From W1P20-047 sp045118335 (GTDB lineage: Bacteria > Actinomycetota > Coriobacteriia > Coriobacteriales > Eggerthellaceae), in contig JBGUXY010000053.1 of the NCBI GenBank assembly GCA_045118335.1, positions 28,844 through 92,843 on the forward strand: a stretch of DNA of 64,000 nt, written 5' to 3'. Below the pieces are notes generated by a model. It made no database searches, was not told the origin of the DNA, and saw nothing but the letters and a program-made list of their open reading frames with translations. Every line of letters starts with the position of its first letter. The stretch's first letter is position 1. Shown in pieces: positions 16,944 through 25,609 of this stretch. The position numbers were made by a program, and so were the translations under genes.

Positions 16944-16999
16944 CCACGATATTCATTATTTGAGTTGGTTTCTGCAACTAGGAAAGGAGTGCGCTGACG

Positions 17000-18844
17000 A
17001 TGGTCAACACGAGCGCAATCAGCAAACGCCATGTTCTCATCTTGGCGGGCGCCATCATTGCATTCACGATCGGCTCGGGTTTTGCAACGGGCCAGGAAAT
17101 CATGCAGTACTACACGTCGTACGGCATGGCCTTCATCGGCACGGTGGTAGTGTTCGCCGTGCTTTTCCTCTACTACAACTTCAATTTCGCCAAAGCGGGG
17201 GCCGAACAGCGCTTTGCGAGGGCGAATGACATCTACAAGTACTACTGCGGCAAGAAGCTCGGCACGGTTTTGGACTACTATTCGACGGCGTTTTGCTACA
17301 TGTCGTTTTGGGTCATGATAGGTGGTGCGGCATCCACGTTGCAACAGCAGTATGCATTGCCCCACGTCGTCGGCGGCATCGTGCTCGCCGCCATTACCAT
17401 CGTCACGGTAGCCGCTGGCCTTGACAAGCTGGTTGATGCCATCGGCATCGTCGGGCCCATTATCGTCGTGCTCGTCATCATCATCGCCATCGTCACCCTG
17501 GTGGGCAACGCCAGCAGCATGCCCGATGGGCTGGCGGCCATTGCCAGCGCGCCCGATGGGTTGCAAGGTGCTACGGCCGACAACAACATCAAGCAGGCGG
17601 CGGCCGACGGTGTCGTGCCGGGTTGGCTGATGTCCGGCTTTTCCTATGCGGGTTTCGTATTGCTGTGGTTTGCTGCTTTCACTTCTGCTCTGGGCATGAA
17701 AAACAAACTGGTCGAGCTCAACAGGGGTATCATCGGTGGCACCATCGCCGTGTGCGCAGCTATCCTGTTGGTGACGCTGGCGCAGGTTTGCACCATCAAC
17801 GTCGAATCACTTTCCAACCCGGGCGTCTACGTGTGGAATGCCGACATTCCCAACCTCATCTTGGCAGAAAAGATTCTCCCGGCATTCAGCGCCGTGTTCG
17901 CCATAGTCGTGTTCGCGGGTATTTACACCACGGCTGTACCCCTGCTGTACAATCCCGTTTCGCGCTTTGCCGAAGAGGGTACTATGCGCTTCCGTCTTCT
18001 GGCTCTGGCCTTGGGAATCATCGGTACGGTTGTCGGTTTGTTCTTGCCATTCCGCGTATTGGTTAACGTCATCTACGTCATCAACGGCTATGTAGGTGCT
18101 GCACTGCTGATCTTCATGGTGGCTCGCAACATCCGCGACTTCGTTCGCAAGCGCAGCGGTGCTGTGGACGATGTCAGCACAGGCGTGCAGCCCGAGGCCG
18201 TCTATGCCGCGGAAGGGCAGGACTATGTCGGCGATGGCATGAGTCGTTATGCCGAGGTGGCCACCAGCGCGTCGACGCGCCAAATCGATGCCATTGCGCG
18301 CATCGCCGAGGCTGCTGCAGCGCTGCTGGCAGCTGAAGGGCCGCAAGCCGTCACTGCAACGCAGGTCGCCGAACAAGCTGGTGTGTCCACGTCTGAGGTC
18401 GTCGAGCACTTTGCAAAAAGCGACGAGTTGTTGCTGGAGGCAGCTGAGACGAATGCGACTGAATGGGTGGAGCTTGCCCGACGTGCAGCCGACCATGCCG
18501 AGTCTCTGTCGCACGAAGAAGCACATGAGCGCATCGTGGAACTGCTGGTGGAAGCACATCTGCCCGCATCCGACTGGGTTCCCGTCAACTGGCTTGGCCA
18601 GATGATGCTCGTTGGCGAATCGGATACGGTCATGGGTGTCTATCGCCAGTATCGCCCCCTCATCAATGCCGAGCTCAGCCGTATCCTCATCCATGCACGC
18701 GTGGATATCGAGCCCTGGTTGGTGAAGTCGGTGGTGGATGGTGCCACGATCAAAGCGGTATCGGAAGGATACATGATTCGGCCTACCGTTACCGAACAGC
18801 TGACCAAGCTGCTGGAGTTCAATAGGCTTCCCGTCCAGCGCTAG
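17000..18844 (+). CDS. YkvI-like transporter fused to a TetR-type DNA-binding domain
   Basis: The product has 614 residues in one uninterrupted frame. Residues 1-385 are a polytopic membrane domain of the YkvI/APC-like type: it starts HVLILAGAIIAFTIGSGFATGQEIMQYY, has about ten helices, and ends with a basic RKRSG. A linker of about 40 residues follows. Residues 425-614 look like a TetR regulator: TATQVAEQAGVSTSEVVEHFAKSDELL is the helix-turn-helix, then a helical ligand/dimerisation region. A membrane transporter carrying its own DNA-binding domain is unusual and suggests a membrane-tethered sensor-regulator, comparable in logic to CadC. The divergent ABC exporter is the obvious candidate target. 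A strong terminator follows. Confidence 0.88.
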   Translation: MVNTSAISKRHVLILAGAIIAFTIGSGFATGQEIMQYYTSYGMAFIGTVVVFAVLFLYYNFNFAKAGAEQRFARANDIYKYYCGKKLGTVLDYYSTAFCYMSFWVMIGGAASTLQQQYALPHVVGGIVLAAITIVTVAAGLDKLVDAIGIVGPIIVVLVIIIAIVTLVGNASSMPDGLAAIASAPDGLQGATADNNIKQAAADGVVPGWLMSGFSYAGFVLLWFAAFTSALGMKNKLVELNRGIIGGTIAVCAAILLVTLAQVCTINVESLSNPGVYVWNADIPNLILAEKILPAFSAVFAIVVFAGIYTTAVPLLYNPVSRFAEEGTMRFRLLALALGIIGTVVGLFLPFRVLVNVIYVINGYVGAALLIFMVARNIRDFVRKRSGAVDDVSTGVQPEAVYAAEGQDYVGDGMSRYAEVATSASTRQIDAIARIAEAAAALLAAEGPQAVTATQVAEQAGVSTSEVVEHFAKSDELLLEAAETNATEWVELARRAADHAESLSHEEAHERIVELLVEAHLPASDWVPVNWLGQMMLVGESDTVMGVYRQYRPLINAELSRILIHARVDIEPWLVKSVVDGATIKAVSEGYMIRPTVTEQLTKLLEFNRLPVQR

Positions 18845-18862
18845 AAGATCGGGAAGCAGGAA

Positions 18863-18899
18863 AACGGGGCGGACCGACGATTGATCGGTCCGCCCCGTT
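18863..18899. terminator. Strong bidirectional terminator between convergent genes
   Basis: A perfect 15-bp stem AACGGGGCGGACCGA/TCGGTCCGCCCCGTT with a 7-base loop lies between the fusion gene and the GIDE-like gene. On the plus strand it is followed by CGCTTTTG; on the minus strand by TTCCTG after the terminal TT. Confidence 0.88.
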
Positions 18900-18926
18900 C
18901 GCTTTTGCAACGCTATGCTGGCAGCG

Positions 18927-20348
18927 CTAACGCTGCAGGTGTTCTAGAACCTCGGTCTCTAGTTTGGTGGCGAAGTAGTACGATTGGCTCACCTTGCCCA
19001 TGGCTTTGCCCATGTACACCTGCTGACCGTTTTTGTACAAATCGCCCAGGCAGTAGATGGGGTAGTTCAGCGGCACGACGTCTTCCACGATGCGGTAACC
19101 CATGAACGTGTTGTTCGTTTGGGTGTAGGTGGCAGTCGGTGCCGTGGTGGTGTGCGTTGGCGTTTGGGTGGGGGCATGCGAGCTGCTCGAGCTGCTGCTC
19201 ATGCTGGCGAGCAAGGCGCTCAACCCTATGTTGAGCAAAGCGCTGCCCAAATCGCCTGTCTTTCCAGAGCCATATCCGCCGTAGTAGGGGCTCATCGGGC
19301 CTCCGAGATAGGGGTTTTGCTGCAAACCGCCCATGCCGGCTCCACCCAGCCCCAGAAACGCATCCAAGCCAGTGGGAATCTTGCCCGAGCCCAAGTTCAC
19401 CGTGGTGACATGCTGTTGCGGCGGCTTGGAACCGCCCAGGCTCACCGAAGAGGAGTGTTGCTGGGGCTTTCCGCTGCCGATGGGATGCTGCGACGTTGGC
19501 TTGCCGTTGAATCCGCCTTTGGGAGGCTTGCCATCGCGGTGCTTTTCGTCGAAGTAGACGTTCGAGGCGCTCGGAGCGCCGACTTGCGTTGCGCGTCCAG
19601 CTGGGGATTGGGCGCCTGCGAATGCGGGTTGCATGCTCAGGCCTGCGAATCCGAAGGCGCTATCCATGGCCAAGCGGGCCTTCTCGGGTGCGAGAACCGT
19701 CCAGTTCCATACGTTGCGCAGTCCCTCGTGCAAGCCGCGTGCGGTGTCTGCGACCATGAGTTTCGCTGCTCCCGTGCCGGAAATCGAAGCGGTTCGGTTG
19801 GAAATCGCCTTGCTGAAATCGGACGTGGGACCTTCGATGTGGTTCATCGAGTTCACCAAGATCACGTTTTTGCCGAACGTGTCCAACGCCACGTATACCT
19901 TGGTATCGCACGAGCTGTCGGTGAAGTAGAACGGGTCGAACGAACGCTCTTGGGCGACGAGCGTTTCGATCTCGCGGCCGTTCACGCGTTCGATTTTGTA
20001 ACAGCGCACATCGTAATAGGCCACCTGCCGCTTGCTGTAGGGGGCCGTAACGCCACCGCTGCTCTGCGTGACGCCCGTGAGCTCGCAGAACTGGCGATAG
20101 TTTTGCGTTGTCTGCCCCAGGTCTTCCAAGATGGCCACCTGGTCGACCACGCGGCTCGTCTGCGTAGCCCTGATGTCGTCGAGGATCTGCTGCTTGTTGC
20201 CGTCCACGAGCATCGATGACCCCTGGGTCGTTTGCGTCGGGGCCTGTTCTGCAGCGTTGTTCTGCTTGGCCTTGCGCATGCCCCTTATCAGAAGCACGAC
20301 CAACACGATGACCAAGATCAAACCGATAAGCTCTAAAGAATCATCCAT
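18927..20348 (-). CDS. Membrane protein with GIDE-like domain and low-complexity insert
   Basis: The product has 473 residues. One N-terminal membrane helix (LELIGLILVIVLVVLLIRGM) is followed by a domain with YYDVRCYKIERVNGREIE and ERSFDPFYFTDSSCDTKVYVAL, which resembles the GIDE domain (PF12483). About 180 residues of Gly/Ser/Pro/Gln/His-rich sequence then intervene, and the end (DVVPLNYPIYCLGDLYKNG and MGKVSQSYYFATKLETEVLEHL) looks like the closing part of a GIDE domain. Start 20348 has AGAGG upstream. It lies 108 bases downstream of pspA on the same strand. Domain naming is from recall and moderately sure. Confidence 0.7.
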   Translation of the reverse strand: MDDSLELIGLILVIVLVVLLIRGMRKAKQNNAAEQAPTQTTQGSSMLVDGNKQQILDDIRATQTSRVVDQVAILEDLGQTTQNYRQFCELTGVTQSSGGVTAPYSKRQVAYYDVRCYKIERVNGREIETLVAQERSFDPFYFTDSSCDTKVYVALDTFGKNVILVNSMNHIEGPTSDFSKAISNRTASISGTGAAKLMVADTARGLHEGLRNVWNWTVLAPEKARLAMDSAFGFAGLSMQPAFAGAQSPAGRATQVGAPSASNVYFDEKHRDGKPPKGGFNGKPTSQHPIGSGKPQQHSSSVSLGGSKPPQQHVTTVNLGSGKIPTGLDAFLGLGGAGMGGLQQNPYLGGPMSPYYGGYGSGKTGDLGSALLNIGLSALLASMSSSSSSSHAPTQTPTHTTTAPTATYTQTNNTFMGYRIVEDVVPLNYPIYCLGDLYKNGQQVYMGKAMGKVSQSYYFATKLETEVLEHLQR

Positions 20349-20456
20349 AATGCCATCCTCTGGGGAATCAGCTTTTGGGGGTGGGCGCACCGGGCGTGGT
20401 GCGCTCGTCGCAACGGTGCATGGGCTCTCGAGGGTGCCACTGCGCCAGAGAGCGGC

Positions 20457-21128
20457 TTATAAGCCCATTTCTGCCTTCAGGCGCGCAAGTTCGGTGTCAA
20501 CGGCATCCTCGTGTGCGAGCTGCGCGAAGTCGTCGACGTCGGATGCGGTAACGCCATAGCCGCTGACTTGGGCATACGCTTCGGCGGTTGCTTCCTTTTC
20601 GGCAATCTTGCGCTCCATGCTGTCGAGCTTGGCGAATGCAGAGTCCATGTTGGTGGTGCTGACGCTGCTGGCTACTCCTGCGGCAGCTTCGGCCATGCGG
20701 GCGCGGGCGATTAGCACGTTTTGACGGGCGCGGGCTTCGTCGAGCTTCATCTTCAGGGTCTGGACCTGGTCCTTCAGCCTGTCTACCTGTGCCGTGATGG
20801 CATCGTAGGATTCCTGGAGCTGGTCCACCTGGGCCTCGAGGCCCACCTTGCAGTCAAGTGCCCTGCGGGCAAGGTCTTCGTTGCCGTTCTTCAGGGCGAG
20901 CTTCGCCTTGTCGTTCCAATCGGCGACTTCGGCCTTCGCATCGGCAAGTTCTTTGGCGGCGATCTTCTGCGAGCCCATCGCCTGGCCAAGGGCTTGCGTG
21001 GCTTCATCCACCTGCTCTTCCATTTCGATGATCATTTGCTTGACCATCTTCTCGGGGTCTTCTGCCTTGTCGATGAGGTCGTTGACGTTTGCTTTCAAGA
21101 TGTCTGCGATACGGGAGAAAATAGCCAT
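20457..21128 (-). CDS. pspA: PspA/IM30 family protein
   Basis: The product has 223 residues, nearly all coiled-coil helix. It begins IFSRIADILKANVNDLIDKAEDPEKMVKQMI, the typical PspA/Vipp1 opening whose amphipathic first helix binds membranes. The family forms ESCRT-III-like polymers that protect stressed membranes. AAAGGTGA precedes the ATG at 21128. The GIDE-like membrane protein downstream is likely its partner; PspC-domain proteins are encoded separately at 42404-43711. Confidence 0.93.
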   Translation of the reverse strand: MAIFSRIADILKANVNDLIDKAEDPEKMVKQMIIEMEEQVDEATQALGQAMGSQKIAAKELADAKAEVADWNDKAKLALKNGNEDLARRALDCKVGLEAQVDQLQESYDAITAQVDRLKDQVQTLKMKLDEARARQNVLIARARMAEAAAGVASSVSTTNMDSAFAKLDSMERKIAEKEATAEAYAQVSGYGVTASDVDDFAQLAHEDAVDTELARLKAEMGL

Positions 21129-21439
21129 GTGAATCACCTTTCATCTGGACACTGATATGGCCGCCGGAGTCGCTAGCTCGCGCATGGCATGCATGGTGTC
21201 TCGATGTCGGGCGCAAGCCGTTCTCTTGGTGGCTACATTATCTCATATTTCTGAATTCCTACTGTAGTGCACTTGGGAAGCAAATGCCGTTTGTTTGAAG
21301 CTGACGTGCTCGAAAACAGCTGAGATTGGCGAATACATGGCAAGCTGCCGTTCCTGCCGATTCGCCGCAAGCGGAAGGTTTAGAATTGCAGTTGCGCATG
21401 CGCGAGCATCGCATGGGTGCAATACGCGAGAGGAAAGAC
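21129..21439. other. Divergent spacer, nothing certain seen
   Basis: The 311 bases between pspA (minus) and the B3/4 gene (plus) must hold both promoters. A GATAAT-like -10 for pspA appears near 21240 on the minus strand, but no matching -35 was found. The upstream in-frame extension of the B3/4 gene (21326-21439) has no family similarity. Confidence 0.35.
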
Positions 21440-22162
21440 ATGTCGAAGCTTATCATCGAAGAGTCATTTTGGAAGCTGTTTCCCGATGCCGCCATCGGCA
21501 TCGTCGTCGCGCGGGACATGAAGCACGCCGAAGAGGTTGGCGAAGACGACCAGCAGTCGATTGCGCAGATGCTTGCCCAGGCGAATCGCGAAGCGGGCCG
21601 GTATCTGACGAGTGAGACTATCTCGCAAAACGAGGTCGTGGCCGTCTGGCGTGATGCCTACCGGAAATTCAAGACCAAAAAAGGCGTGCGCTGCTCGATA
21701 GAGGCGCTCCTCAAACGGGTTCTGAAGGGGAATCCCGTAGGTCATATCACGCCTGCGGTGGATATCTACAATGCCATTTCGTTGAAGTACGCCCTTCCGG
21801 TGGGTGGTATGAATTCCGATGCGTTCGAGGGCGATGTGCGCCTGCGCATCACCGAAGGCGGGGATGCGTTTCGTCCCATAGGCGAAGACGACGATGACCC
21901 CACGTTGCCAGGAGAGCTCTGCTACCTCGATGATGCTGGCGCCATTTGCCGCTGCCTGAACTGGCGTGATGGTGCGCGAACCGCGCTTTCCGATGAAAGC
22001 AGCAATGCCCTCCTGGTCATGGAATGCGTTGATTCGCAACGCGTGGACATCCTTCGAGAAGCCATTGACGATTTTGCCAGTTGCATGAACCGCTATTTGG
22101 GAGCGGATATCGTGCTCGCGCGTATCGTTACGCGCGACGATCCGGAAGTGGAGATTTCTTAA
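21440..22162 (+). CDS. Stand-alone B3/B4 (tRNA-binding) domain protein
   Basis: The product has 240 residues resembling the B3/B4 editing-type domain of the phenylalanyl-tRNA synthetase beta chain. Recognisable parts are SIEALLKRVLKGN, PAVDIYNAISLKYALPVGGMN, PGELCYLDDAGAICRCLNWRDG and the C-terminal segment. Free-standing members may hydrolyse mischarged tRNA or amino-acid derivatives, but this is inferred. Start 21440 follows GAGAGGAAAG. The next gene starts 1 base after its stop, so they form an operon. Confidence 0.8.
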   Translation: MSKLIIEESFWKLFPDAAIGIVVARDMKHAEEVGEDDQQSIAQMLAQANREAGRYLTSETISQNEVVAVWRDAYRKFKTKKGVRCSIEALLKRVLKGNPVGHITPAVDIYNAISLKYALPVGGMNSDAFEGDVRLRITEGGDAFRPIGEDDDDPTLPGELCYLDDAGAICRCLNWRDGARTALSDESSNALLVMECVDSQRVDILREAIDDFASCMNRYLGADIVLARIVTRDDPEVEIS

Positions 22163-22163
22163 C

Positions 22164-22634
22164 ATGATTTCGCAAATGCGCAGAAGCGATCGGGCCATGA
22201 GTCCTGAAGAGGCCGACGAGTTGTTGGGCCGCTGCTTATACGGCGTTCTTTCCACCGTTTGCGATGATGGGCAGCCATACGGTGTGCCCATCAGCTATGC
22301 CTACGATGGCAAGCGCATCATCGTGCACTGTGCCCAGGGGGTGGGGCAAAAGCTCGTGAACATGCATGCCGAGCCGCGCGTGAGCTTTACCGTAGTCGGA
22401 GATGTGCAAACCGAGCCGGGTAAGTTCACGACCAAATACGAAAGCGCGATCGTCATCGGCGAGGCGCATGAGATTTCGGATACCGAGGCCAAGAAGGCCG
22501 CTCTTCACCTTCTCATCGACAAATACAGCAACGATTTCCAGGAGCGTGGAGCCAAGTACATAGACGGTGCAGCGGCGAAGGCGAGTGTGTTCGAAATAAC
22601 CATTCAACACGTGACGGGCAAAGCGCGCCGCTAG
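22164..22634 (+). CDS. Pyridoxamine 5'-phosphate oxidase-like flavoprotein
   Basis: The product has 156 residues with the split-barrel flavin-binding fold: LGRCLYGVLSTVCDDGQPYGVPISYAYDGKRIIVHCA is the family-typical opening, and SFTVVGDVQTEPGKFTTKYESAIVIGEA the second half. Its N-terminus MRRSDRAMSPEEADELL is that of the NimA-like group, whose members reduce nitroimidazoles or other small molecules. Translation is probably coupled to the preceding B3/4 gene. Confidence 0.88.
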   Translation: MISQMRRSDRAMSPEEADELLGRCLYGVLSTVCDDGQPYGVPISYAYDGKRIIVHCAQGVGQKLVNMHAEPRVSFTVVGDVQTEPGKFTTKYESAIVIGEAHEISDTEAKKAALHLLIDKYSNDFQERGAKYIDGAAAKASVFEITIQHVTGKARR

Positions 22635-22703
22635 CCCGCATGACGGCTAATTGTTACAATACGAAACCGATGCGCATTCACGATGACCACGGGAGCTTAG
22701 GCT

Positions 22704-23090
22704 ATGCGGAGTAACGAATCCACCGAGATGTATCTGGAGACCATTCACGTCCTGCATCAGGAAAAGGAAAAGGTGCATGCGGTTGACATCGCGAAGCGCA
22801 TGGGCTATTCCAAGCCGACGATCAGCGAATGGATGGCGAAGCTGCGCAAGCTTGGTTACGTGGAAATGGATGGCAGCAACATCATGCTCACGGAAGCGGG
22901 CGAGGAAATCGCCCGGAAAATCTACGAGCGCCATGTGCTGCTCACCGCGTTGTTTCGCAGTATCGGCGTGAGCGAGGAAATCGCCTCCGAGGATGCGTGT
23001 CGTGTGGAGCACTATATCAGCGACGAGACGTTCCAGTGCCTGCGTGACCACTACGATGATATCTATGGCAGTATTTCGTCTATTGGCTAA
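22704..23090 (+). CDS. DtxR/MntR-type metal-dependent regulator
   Basis: The product has 128 residues. The N-terminal winged helix has AVDIAKRMGYSKPTISEWMAKLRKLGYVEM. The C-terminal dimerisation and metal-binding domain has the Glu/Cys/Glu-His set EDACRVEHYIS. The length fits MntR-type members lacking the SH3 domain. It likely represses manganese or iron uptake genes when the metal is bound; no transporter of that kind is adjacent. Confidence 0.88.
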   Translation: MRSNESTEMYLETIHVLHQEKEKVHAVDIAKRMGYSKPTISEWMAKLRKLGYVEMDGSNIMLTEAGEEIARKIYERHVLLTALFRSIGVSEEIASEDACRVEHYISDETFQCLRDHYDDIYGSISSIG

Positions 23091-23129
23091 GGCAAGCTGC
23101 CGTTGCCAGCTAAAGAAAGGTAGATACTC

Positions 23130-24323
23130 ATGGATTCGACCGCTCGTCTGACGCGCGGATGCGTGTTGTGCTCGCTTGTCCTCTTTTTCGTGATGCTGTC
23201 TGCAGGCTGGATGGCGATGCCTGCGGTTGCCTGGGCGGAAGAGGGCGTGTTCGGCGAGCAAGATGGTGAAGTCGACAACGACACGGCGGGCAACGTGGTC
23301 ATGGCGGGCAATTCCGTAAGCGTTACGCACGATGTGCAACGCGATGCCATGCTGGCAGGACGCGAGGTCAAAGTTGCCGACGTATCGGTTGCCGGTGACG
23401 TTCTTGCTGCAGGACAAACCGTGCGCGTGGCGGATTCTCGGATAGCTGGCAACGTTCGTGCAGCGGGGGATGCTTTGGTCGTCGAGAGCGTGGACGTTGC
23501 AGGTAACGTGACCGCCTGCGGGAACAGCGTTGAAATCGGGGGCGATTCGAAAGCGGCGTCGATATACGCTTTTGGCAGCTACCTCGCTTATGAAGGAACG
23601 GCGCAATACGTTGCGCTTTCGGGGCAGCAGGTGCAATTCGATGGCGAAGTCGACGGAGATGTGCATATCGATGCGAGTTCGGTTGCGATTGGCGAAAACG
23701 CGCGGGTGACGGGCACGCTTACCGTGGAGGGGGCGCAGCCCGATGTCGCCCCCGGTGCCCAGGTGGAGTCGATGAACGTGCAGGCTGCCGATGAGGGAAG
23801 CGTTGCGCAGAGCTTCCTTGCCTCTTTGGTCAACGCCATCGTGCTTCTTTTCACCTTGATAGCCACCATCGCGGTCATCTGGTGGATAGCTCCTGGCGCA
23901 GCGCAGGATTCCCTGTTCATGTTCCGGGCGCGTACCGCACCCATGATTGTGACCGGTGTGGTGGCTTTGCTGGCAATGCCGTTCGCGATAGCCGTCTTGC
24001 TGGCAAGCGGAATCGGCATGCTGTTGGCGATCGTGCTCATATGCCTGGTTGTAGTTATGGCCGTGTTGGGGATGCCCTTCATGTGCGCTGCCATATCGCG
24101 ACGCATCATGCGCGGTTCTCGGGAATGGGTCGTTGTGGCAATGGCGGCAGCTATAGCAGGGTTCATGCTGAGCGTGCCCATTGCCAACATGCTTGGAATG
24201 CTGTGTGGCTGCGTGTACTTTGCGGGTTATGTGCTGCAGCTTCTTTTCCTCAAGATAAGCGCCAGGAGTGCCATGCGCTCTTCGAAAGCCAGCGCCGGAA
24301 ACGAGCAGGCGGGCGAACGCTGA
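23130..24323 (+). CDS. Secreted/membrane bactofilin-like protein
   Basis: The product has 397 residues. A signal peptide (CSLVLFFVMLSAGWMAMPAVAWA) is followed by about 190 residues of short repeats such as VAGDVLAAGQTVRVADSRIAGNVRAAG, the turn pattern of bactofilin-type beta-helices. The C-terminal part has four or five membrane helices (AIVLLFTLIATIAVIWWIA onward). Proteins of this build are annotated as polymer-forming cytoskeletal-like. Exact function is unknown. It follows the DtxR-like gene by 39 bases. Confidence 0.75.
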   Translation: MDSTARLTRGCVLCSLVLFFVMLSAGWMAMPAVAWAEEGVFGEQDGEVDNDTAGNVVMAGNSVSVTHDVQRDAMLAGREVKVADVSVAGDVLAAGQTVRVADSRIAGNVRAAGDALVVESVDVAGNVTACGNSVEIGGDSKAASIYAFGSYLAYEGTAQYVALSGQQVQFDGEVDGDVHIDASSVAIGENARVTGTLTVEGAQPDVAPGAQVESMNVQAADEGSVAQSFLASLVNAIVLLFTLIATIAVIWWIAPGAAQDSLFMFRARTAPMIVTGVVALLAMPFAIAVLLASGIGMLLAIVLICLVVVMAVLGMPFMCAAISRRIMRGSREWVVVAMAAAIAGFMLSVPIANMLGMLCGCVYFAGYVLQLLFLKISARSAMRSSKASAGNEQAGER

Positions 24324-24402
24324 AAATAGTTGCGCAACGAGCTGCGCCGTCAAAGCGGTATCTTTTGGGCATAAGGAAGAGCTTGAACGAAAGAAGGCTT
24401 CA

Positions 24403-25245
24403 GTGTTTTGCCCGAAATGCGGAAAAGACCTGCTTGAAGATGCGAAGTTCTGCCCGAGATGCGGAGCCGGGATTGCGGAGTGCGATTTTGACAAGGCTCC
24501 CCATGCAATTGAAGGCCAACAATCTGGGTATGCAGTGCAACCTTCAACGACATTGGGGGGCGGCCGGTTTGCCTATGCGGGTCAAGCTGGCGCACTTCGT
24601 CGGCAGGGGGCTTTCGCCGCAGCGGCGCCTGCTAACGTGCAGGTACCCAACGTCGCCAAGGTAGCGGCTCGCTCCAGCAGCGAACCTGTTGCTCGCCGGA
24701 CGCCGAAGGCAACTGCATCCACGAGCGTCTTCACCCCTGTTGGCATTGCAGCGCGCATTGCCACCGTGCTAACGGTTGTTCTCATGTTCATGCCGTGGCT
24801 GCGAGTGGACGTATTGGAAGAGCTGCAGGGATATGCGTCGCTTCTGGGTTACGACATTCCAGCAAAGACGAGCTTCACCATGCTCAATGTGGATGCCGTC
24901 ACGAGCACGCTCGACCTGATTTCCTCTTCCGATTCCTACAGCGCGCTTCACGCAGTCTTCTATGGCTTCTGGATTGCCGCCCTGGTGCTCGCGGGCGCTG
25001 GTCTGGTGCTTTCCTTTACGGGCAGGAAATCCACGCGGATGCTCGTCCCCGGCGCCATCGCCGCAACGCTAGTGGCGCTGCTGTGGTTTGTCGCGATAAC
25101 GAACCTTAATGCGCATTACGCCAGCCAAATGACTCAACTCATCGGTTTCGACACGCAGTTCTTCTCGCTGCCTTGGGCGGTTTGGGCTACGGCAGTCATG
25201 GGCATTGTCACGGCGGTGCTGGGTTTCGCCGGCAAACGCAGCTAG
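24403..25245 (+). CDS. Zinc-ribbon membrane protein
   Basis: The product has about 280 residues. It begins FCPKCGKDLLEDAKFCPRCGAG, a two-knuckle zinc ribbon, continues with a disordered Ala-rich linker and ends with about four membrane helices (ARIATVLTVVLMFMPWL, ALHAVFYGFWIAALVLAGAGLVLSF and others). The GTG at 24403 is chosen as start because AAGAAGG lies 5 bases upstream and the zinc ribbon then starts at residue 2, as is usual in this type. Function unknown. Confidence 0.75.
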   Translation: MFCPKCGKDLLEDAKFCPRCGAGIAECDFDKAPHAIEGQQSGYAVQPSTTLGGGRFAYAGQAGALRRQGAFAAAAPANVQVPNVAKVAARSSSEPVARRTPKATASTSVFTPVGIAARIATVLTVVLMFMPWLRVDVLEELQGYASLLGYDIPAKTSFTMLNVDAVTSTLDLISSSDSYSALHAVFYGFWIAALVLAGAGLVLSFTGRKSTRMLVPGAIAATLVALLWFVAITNLNAHYASQMTQLIGFDTQFFSLPWAVWATAVMGIVTAVLGFAGKRS

Positions 25246-25296
25246 TGTGCTTGTCCATTGCGAGGCAGGTTGCGCTACAGATACCACAAAGATCGC

Positions 25297-25325
25297 TTTA
25301 CGTTGATTTTGCTTGTCGCTATACT
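25297..25325 (+). promoter_or_regulatory. Promoter of the riboflavin transporter
   Basis: TTTACG (25297-25302), 17 bases, TATACT (25320-25325). Transcription would start near 25332, just before the FMN riboswitch. Confidence 0.6.
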
Positions 25326-25344
25326 GTGCTCATGAATTCTGTTT

Positions 25345-25490
25345 CAGGGCGGGGTGAAAGTCCCCACTGGCGGTAATGCGAACGGCGTGGCCAAACCGCG
25401 CATCGCGAGTCCGCGACCCCCTGGTGTATTCCAGGGGCTGACTTGGGTGAGATTCCCAGACCAACGGTAACAGTCCGGATGGAAGAGGCA
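25345..25490 (+). ncRNA. FMN riboswitch (RFN element)
   Basis: The region carries the RFN hallmarks in order: AGGGCGGGGTGAAAGTCCCC, ACTGGCGGTA, then GGTGAGATTCCCAGACC, AACGGTAACAGTCCGG and ATGGAAGA. It binds flavin mononucleotide and shuts off downstream expression. Between it and the ribU start, CCCGAGG near 25557 can pair with CCTCGGG near 25588, 5 bases before the GGAAGG ribosome-binding site, so control of translation start is plausible. Confidence 0.95.
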
Positions 25491-25609
25491 GAGTTTCCGC
25501 CCCAGGCGGCAAACCCTTAACCTGTGCGAAAAGAATTCACGCTGGCAGCCGTGAGCCCGAGGTGCGGCATGCTGGGTTCTGCACGGCCTCGGGGGATGGA
25601 AGGTTTGTC

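Noticed and set aside
14941..16977. C39 peptidase domain in the ABC exporter that could process the double-glycine peptides
   Set aside because: The protein begins directly with the membrane domain; no Cys-His peptidase region is present, and the 79-residue upstream extension is not coding.
22647..24494. 615-codon open frame on the minus strand
   Set aside because: It lies fully antisense to the DtxR-like and bactofilin-like genes, is His/Arg-rich without any motif, and arises from third-position GC bias.
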